NCBI RefSeq assembly: GCF_003951315.1
Contig: NZ_QLJH01000021.1
Span: 1-64,000, forward strand
DNA length: 64,000 nt
Direction: 5' to 3'
Source: Sphingomonas sp. S-NIH.Pt15_0812
GTDB taxonomy: Bacteria; Pseudomonadota; Alphaproteobacteria; Sphingomonadales; Sphingomonadaceae
Shown: one piece after another, positions 62,309 through 64,000 of the stretch
Position numbering within the stretch: position 1 is the first letter of the stretch
Layout: every line of letters begins with the position of its first letter
Position numbers and translations under genes: made by a program
The notes under the pieces: generated by a model
Told to the model about the DNA's origin: nothing
Database searches by the model: none
Seen by the model: only the letters and a program-made list of their open reading frames with translations

Positions 62309-64000
62309 TTAGTCGTGCAACTGACCGAACGTCCGAGCGATGCCCGGCACGTTCTTACCGGCAGCTTTTACAGCAGCTTGGTAGGCCTGCTTTGACCGGG
62401 CATCTGCATAAGCCATGAATTGTGCCATGGTTTGCTCATCGGTGCGCGCACCCTTGAAACTTGCCGTAATCGGTTGGACAACAACGATACTGCCTGCGCT
62501 TGATCGCGCCGCTGCTGATGCCTGCCCCAGCGGGATCACTGTGCCTCCCTGCGAGCCCATCCGCAGCAGCTCGACTCCAGCACCCTGCTCATTGACGCGG
62601 ACGGTCTGGCCAGGCGCAACGTAGCCACCGGACGCTCGACCGAACAGCTTGCCGCTGCCGCCAATTGCATTGCCGATCGACTGTATGATGCTGCTTGATC
62701 CTTCAGTCCCATCGCCAAACAGAGCTTTGGCGAGTGGCTTGATGACTGTTTGCTGGACGGCGATGCGCAGCAAGTCGGCGATGATCTGCTTGGAGACATT
62801 AGAGAATGCGTCACCGAGGGATCGAGCGCCTGTGATCGCCTCCGCTATACCGTCGTTGAGGCGATCTAGGCCGTTCGCAGCTACGCCTTCCACCGCGCTG
62901 TTGATGTCTTTGCCGAGCGTATCAATGGAACGGCGATAAGCCTGTCCCGGCGCTTCCGTGGACCGGTTTACGGCTTCTTCACGCCCGCGATAGATGCCGG
63001 GCAAGGCCGTCAGACGTTCACGCGCCGCCTTTTTCTCAGCCTCGCTCGCCATCGAATTGACCGCTAGGACAGCTCGCAGTCGTGCTTCCTCTTCCTGGCG
63101 CTGCAAGCCGAGCAGGGCCAGCTCAAAGCCCCGCCGTTCACCAAGCGTGTCGGCAAGTCCGGACTGCTCCTGCAATAGGTCACGCTGATTAGCGAGCTCG
63201 CTCAACGTCAGGTCGAGTGCTTCTTGATCGGCCTGCGCGCGGCTACGTGCCTGAGCCAGCAAGGTATCAGCAACCGCCCGCTGGTCGTTTAGGCCCTGCA
63301 ACTCGGCAACGCGCTGCTTCTGAACGTCACCCTCACCGAAGCGGCCCTGTTTGGATTGCTCTAGCAGCTCATCGTTGCGGCTCTGACGATCGGCCTCAAT
63401 GCGGTCCTTCTCAATCTTCAACCGCTCATCAAGCGAGCCGGACAATTCTGCCCGTGCCGCCGCAATGTCGTTATTCGCCTGTCGCTCTGCCGCCTTAAAG
63501 GCGCGGATGTCCGCTGCGTCATCACGGATAGCCGCAGCTTCACGACGGGCTGCGGCTGCTGCATCCCTGTCGGCCTTCGCCGCTGCACGTTGGCCTGTCC
63601 TTGCGCTACGATCGCTATTCGCACCGGCAGTCGCGTTGCGGAAGTCCGACGCATCCTTGCTGGCGGCTTCCTGTGCAACGGCAGGGTCTAGGCCCGTTGC
63701 GCGATACTTCTTGTACTGCTTCAACTCGAATTGCTGAGCTTCAAGGCTTTGAATAGCGCTTTTAACGCCTCGGCGACGGGCGATTGCGAGTTGTCGAGTA
63801 ACCTGCTCCAAATCCCCTTCGACATCTCGGCCGCCGTTCTTGTCTTTCTCGCCGATGTAGTTTTCAATTGGAAGGACAGCGGTCCGCTGCAATATGCCAT
63901 TGGCATTGTTAAACCGACTGACGGCATTATTATAAAGTCCGCGTGCGCGCTCCCTCCGGCCTTCGTCTCGACCAATATAGCCAACCTTTGCGTCATACGT
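62309..64000 (-). CDS. Phage tail tape-measure protein, C-terminal part (runs off the window)
   Basis: 563 residues are visible and the frame stays open to base 64000 without a start, so the gene is partial. The upstream part has RDEGRRERARGLYNNAVSR; the central part is a long Ala/Arg/Glu-rich coiled coil (about 120-350 of the visible protein). It ends in a conserved tail region: DAFSNVSKQIIADLLRIAVQQTVIKPLAKALFGDG and ASGGYVAPGQTVRVNEQGAGVELL, typical of lambda-type tail length tape-measure proteins. It sets tail length and is ejected during infection. This is the only recognisable virion protein in the window. Confidence 0.8.
   Translation of the reverse strand, partial: TYDAKVGYIGRDEGRRERARGLYNNAVSRFNNANGILQRTAVLPIENYIGEKDKNGGRDVEGDLEQVTRQLAIARRRGVKSAIQSLEAQQFELKQYKKYRATGLDPAVAQEAASKDASDFRNATAGANSDRSARTGQRAAAKADRDAAAAARREAAAIRDDAADIRAFKAAERQANNDIAAARAELSGSLDERLKIEKDRIEADRQSRNDELLEQSKQGRFGEGDVQKQRVAELQGLNDQRAVADTLLAQARSRAQADQEALDLTLSELANQRDLLQEQSGLADTLGERRGFELALLGLQRQEEEARLRAVLAVNSMASEAEKKAARERLTALPGIYRGREEAVNRSTEAPGQAYRRSIDTLGKDINSAVEGVAANGLDRLNDGIAEAITGARSLGDAFSNVSKQIIADLLRIAVQQTVIKPLAKALFGDGTEGSSSIIQSIGNAIGGSGKLFGRASGGYVAPGQTVRVNEQGAGVELLRMGSQGGTVIPLGQASAAARSSAGSIVVVQPITASFKGARTDEQTMAQFMAYADARSKQAYQAAVKAAGKNVPGIARTFGQLHD

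Larger units (their letters stand above)
55090..64000. mobile_element. Putative prophage or integrative element, one end at tRNA-Ser
   Basis: From the base after the tRNA-Ser CCA to the window edge all genes are accessory: an AlpA-like remnant, a DUF433/PIN pair, an XRE regulator, phage-type hypothetical genes and a tail tape-measure protein. Composition drops markedly (AT-rich 55.1-57.5 kb) relative to the preceding 55 kb. tRNA 3' ends are common attachment sites. No integrase, and no second copy of the tRNA 3' end, is visible, so the other boundary is beyond 64000. Confidence 0.7.

Noticed and set aside
62309..63892. Start codon (TTG) at 63892 for the tape-measure gene
   Set aside because: The frame continues open with sensible sequence for 36 more codons to the window edge, so this is an internal codon of a partial gene.

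Overview
The window is a high-GC alphaproteobacterial chromosome segment, most likely from a sphingomonad (Sphingomonas or a close relative). The best evidence is a serine palmitoyltransferase whose catalytic positions match the well-studied Sphingomonas enzyme, sitting with its own acyl carrier protein and a reductase-like gene. A ChpT-type phosphotransferase, an ArsR/methyltransferase fusion leading a split-metH operon, and the obgE-proB neighbourhood agree with this.

Layout. 1-110: tail of an IS630-type transposase. 0.16-4 kb: mtgA, a flavin amine oxidase, rpoH and rluD on the minus strand. 4-11.5 kb, plus strand: a JAMM peptidase, a ChpT-like protein, cheA-cheW-cheY-cheB-cheR, an AmpD-like amidase and the RNase P RNA. 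11.6-26 kb: a TonB-C-like periplasmic protein, a carbonic anhydrase/SulP pair, a J-protein with a thioredoxin-like ferredoxin, SufE, a TRIC-type channel, an OPT transporter, homoserine dehydrogenase, 3-hydroxybutyrate dehydrogenase, a YpfJ-type metalloprotease, an MDR reductase and a very low-complexity DUF2171/SWFGD protein. 26.3-30 kb: tRNA-Ala(CGC), MAPEG, and a six-gene minus-strand operon (two small lipoproteins, aldo/keto reductase, CDF transporter, NlpC/P60-like protein). 30-35.7 kb: methionine operon sahR-like, metF, metH in two genes. 35.9-43 kb: trpE, ppiD-like, tpiA, a lipoprotein, lptG-lptF. 43-55 kb: hybrid kinase, spt-acp-cerR-like, proB, obgE, TetR with a PF10118 hydrolase, ClC channel, GNAT, rpmA-rplU, hspQ and tRNA-Ser(CGA).

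55.1-64 kb is a foreign block starting directly at the 3' end of tRNA-Ser. Composition falls for the first few kb, and the content becomes phage-like: an orphan Cas2/SinR-like protein, an AlpA-like remnant broken by one stop codon, a DUF433/PIN-like toxin-antitoxin pair, a protein with four helix-turn-helix modules plus a sigma-like tail, a tightly coupled six-gene operon encoding two Tat-leader proteins and a 44-residue peptide, a divergent XRE regulator with three operator-like repeats, and a tape-measure protein running off the window. No integrase is visible, so the other end lies outside.

Regulatory reading. The methionine operon has a perfect 22-bp palindrome overlapping a TTGACC-N17-TATATG promoter that would give an almost leaderless mRNA. 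Three stable-RNA or ribosomal-protein genes, and possibly rnpB, are preceded by a similar TTGNCA-N17-TA box. Two copies of a dispersed inverted repeat lie in intergenic gaps.
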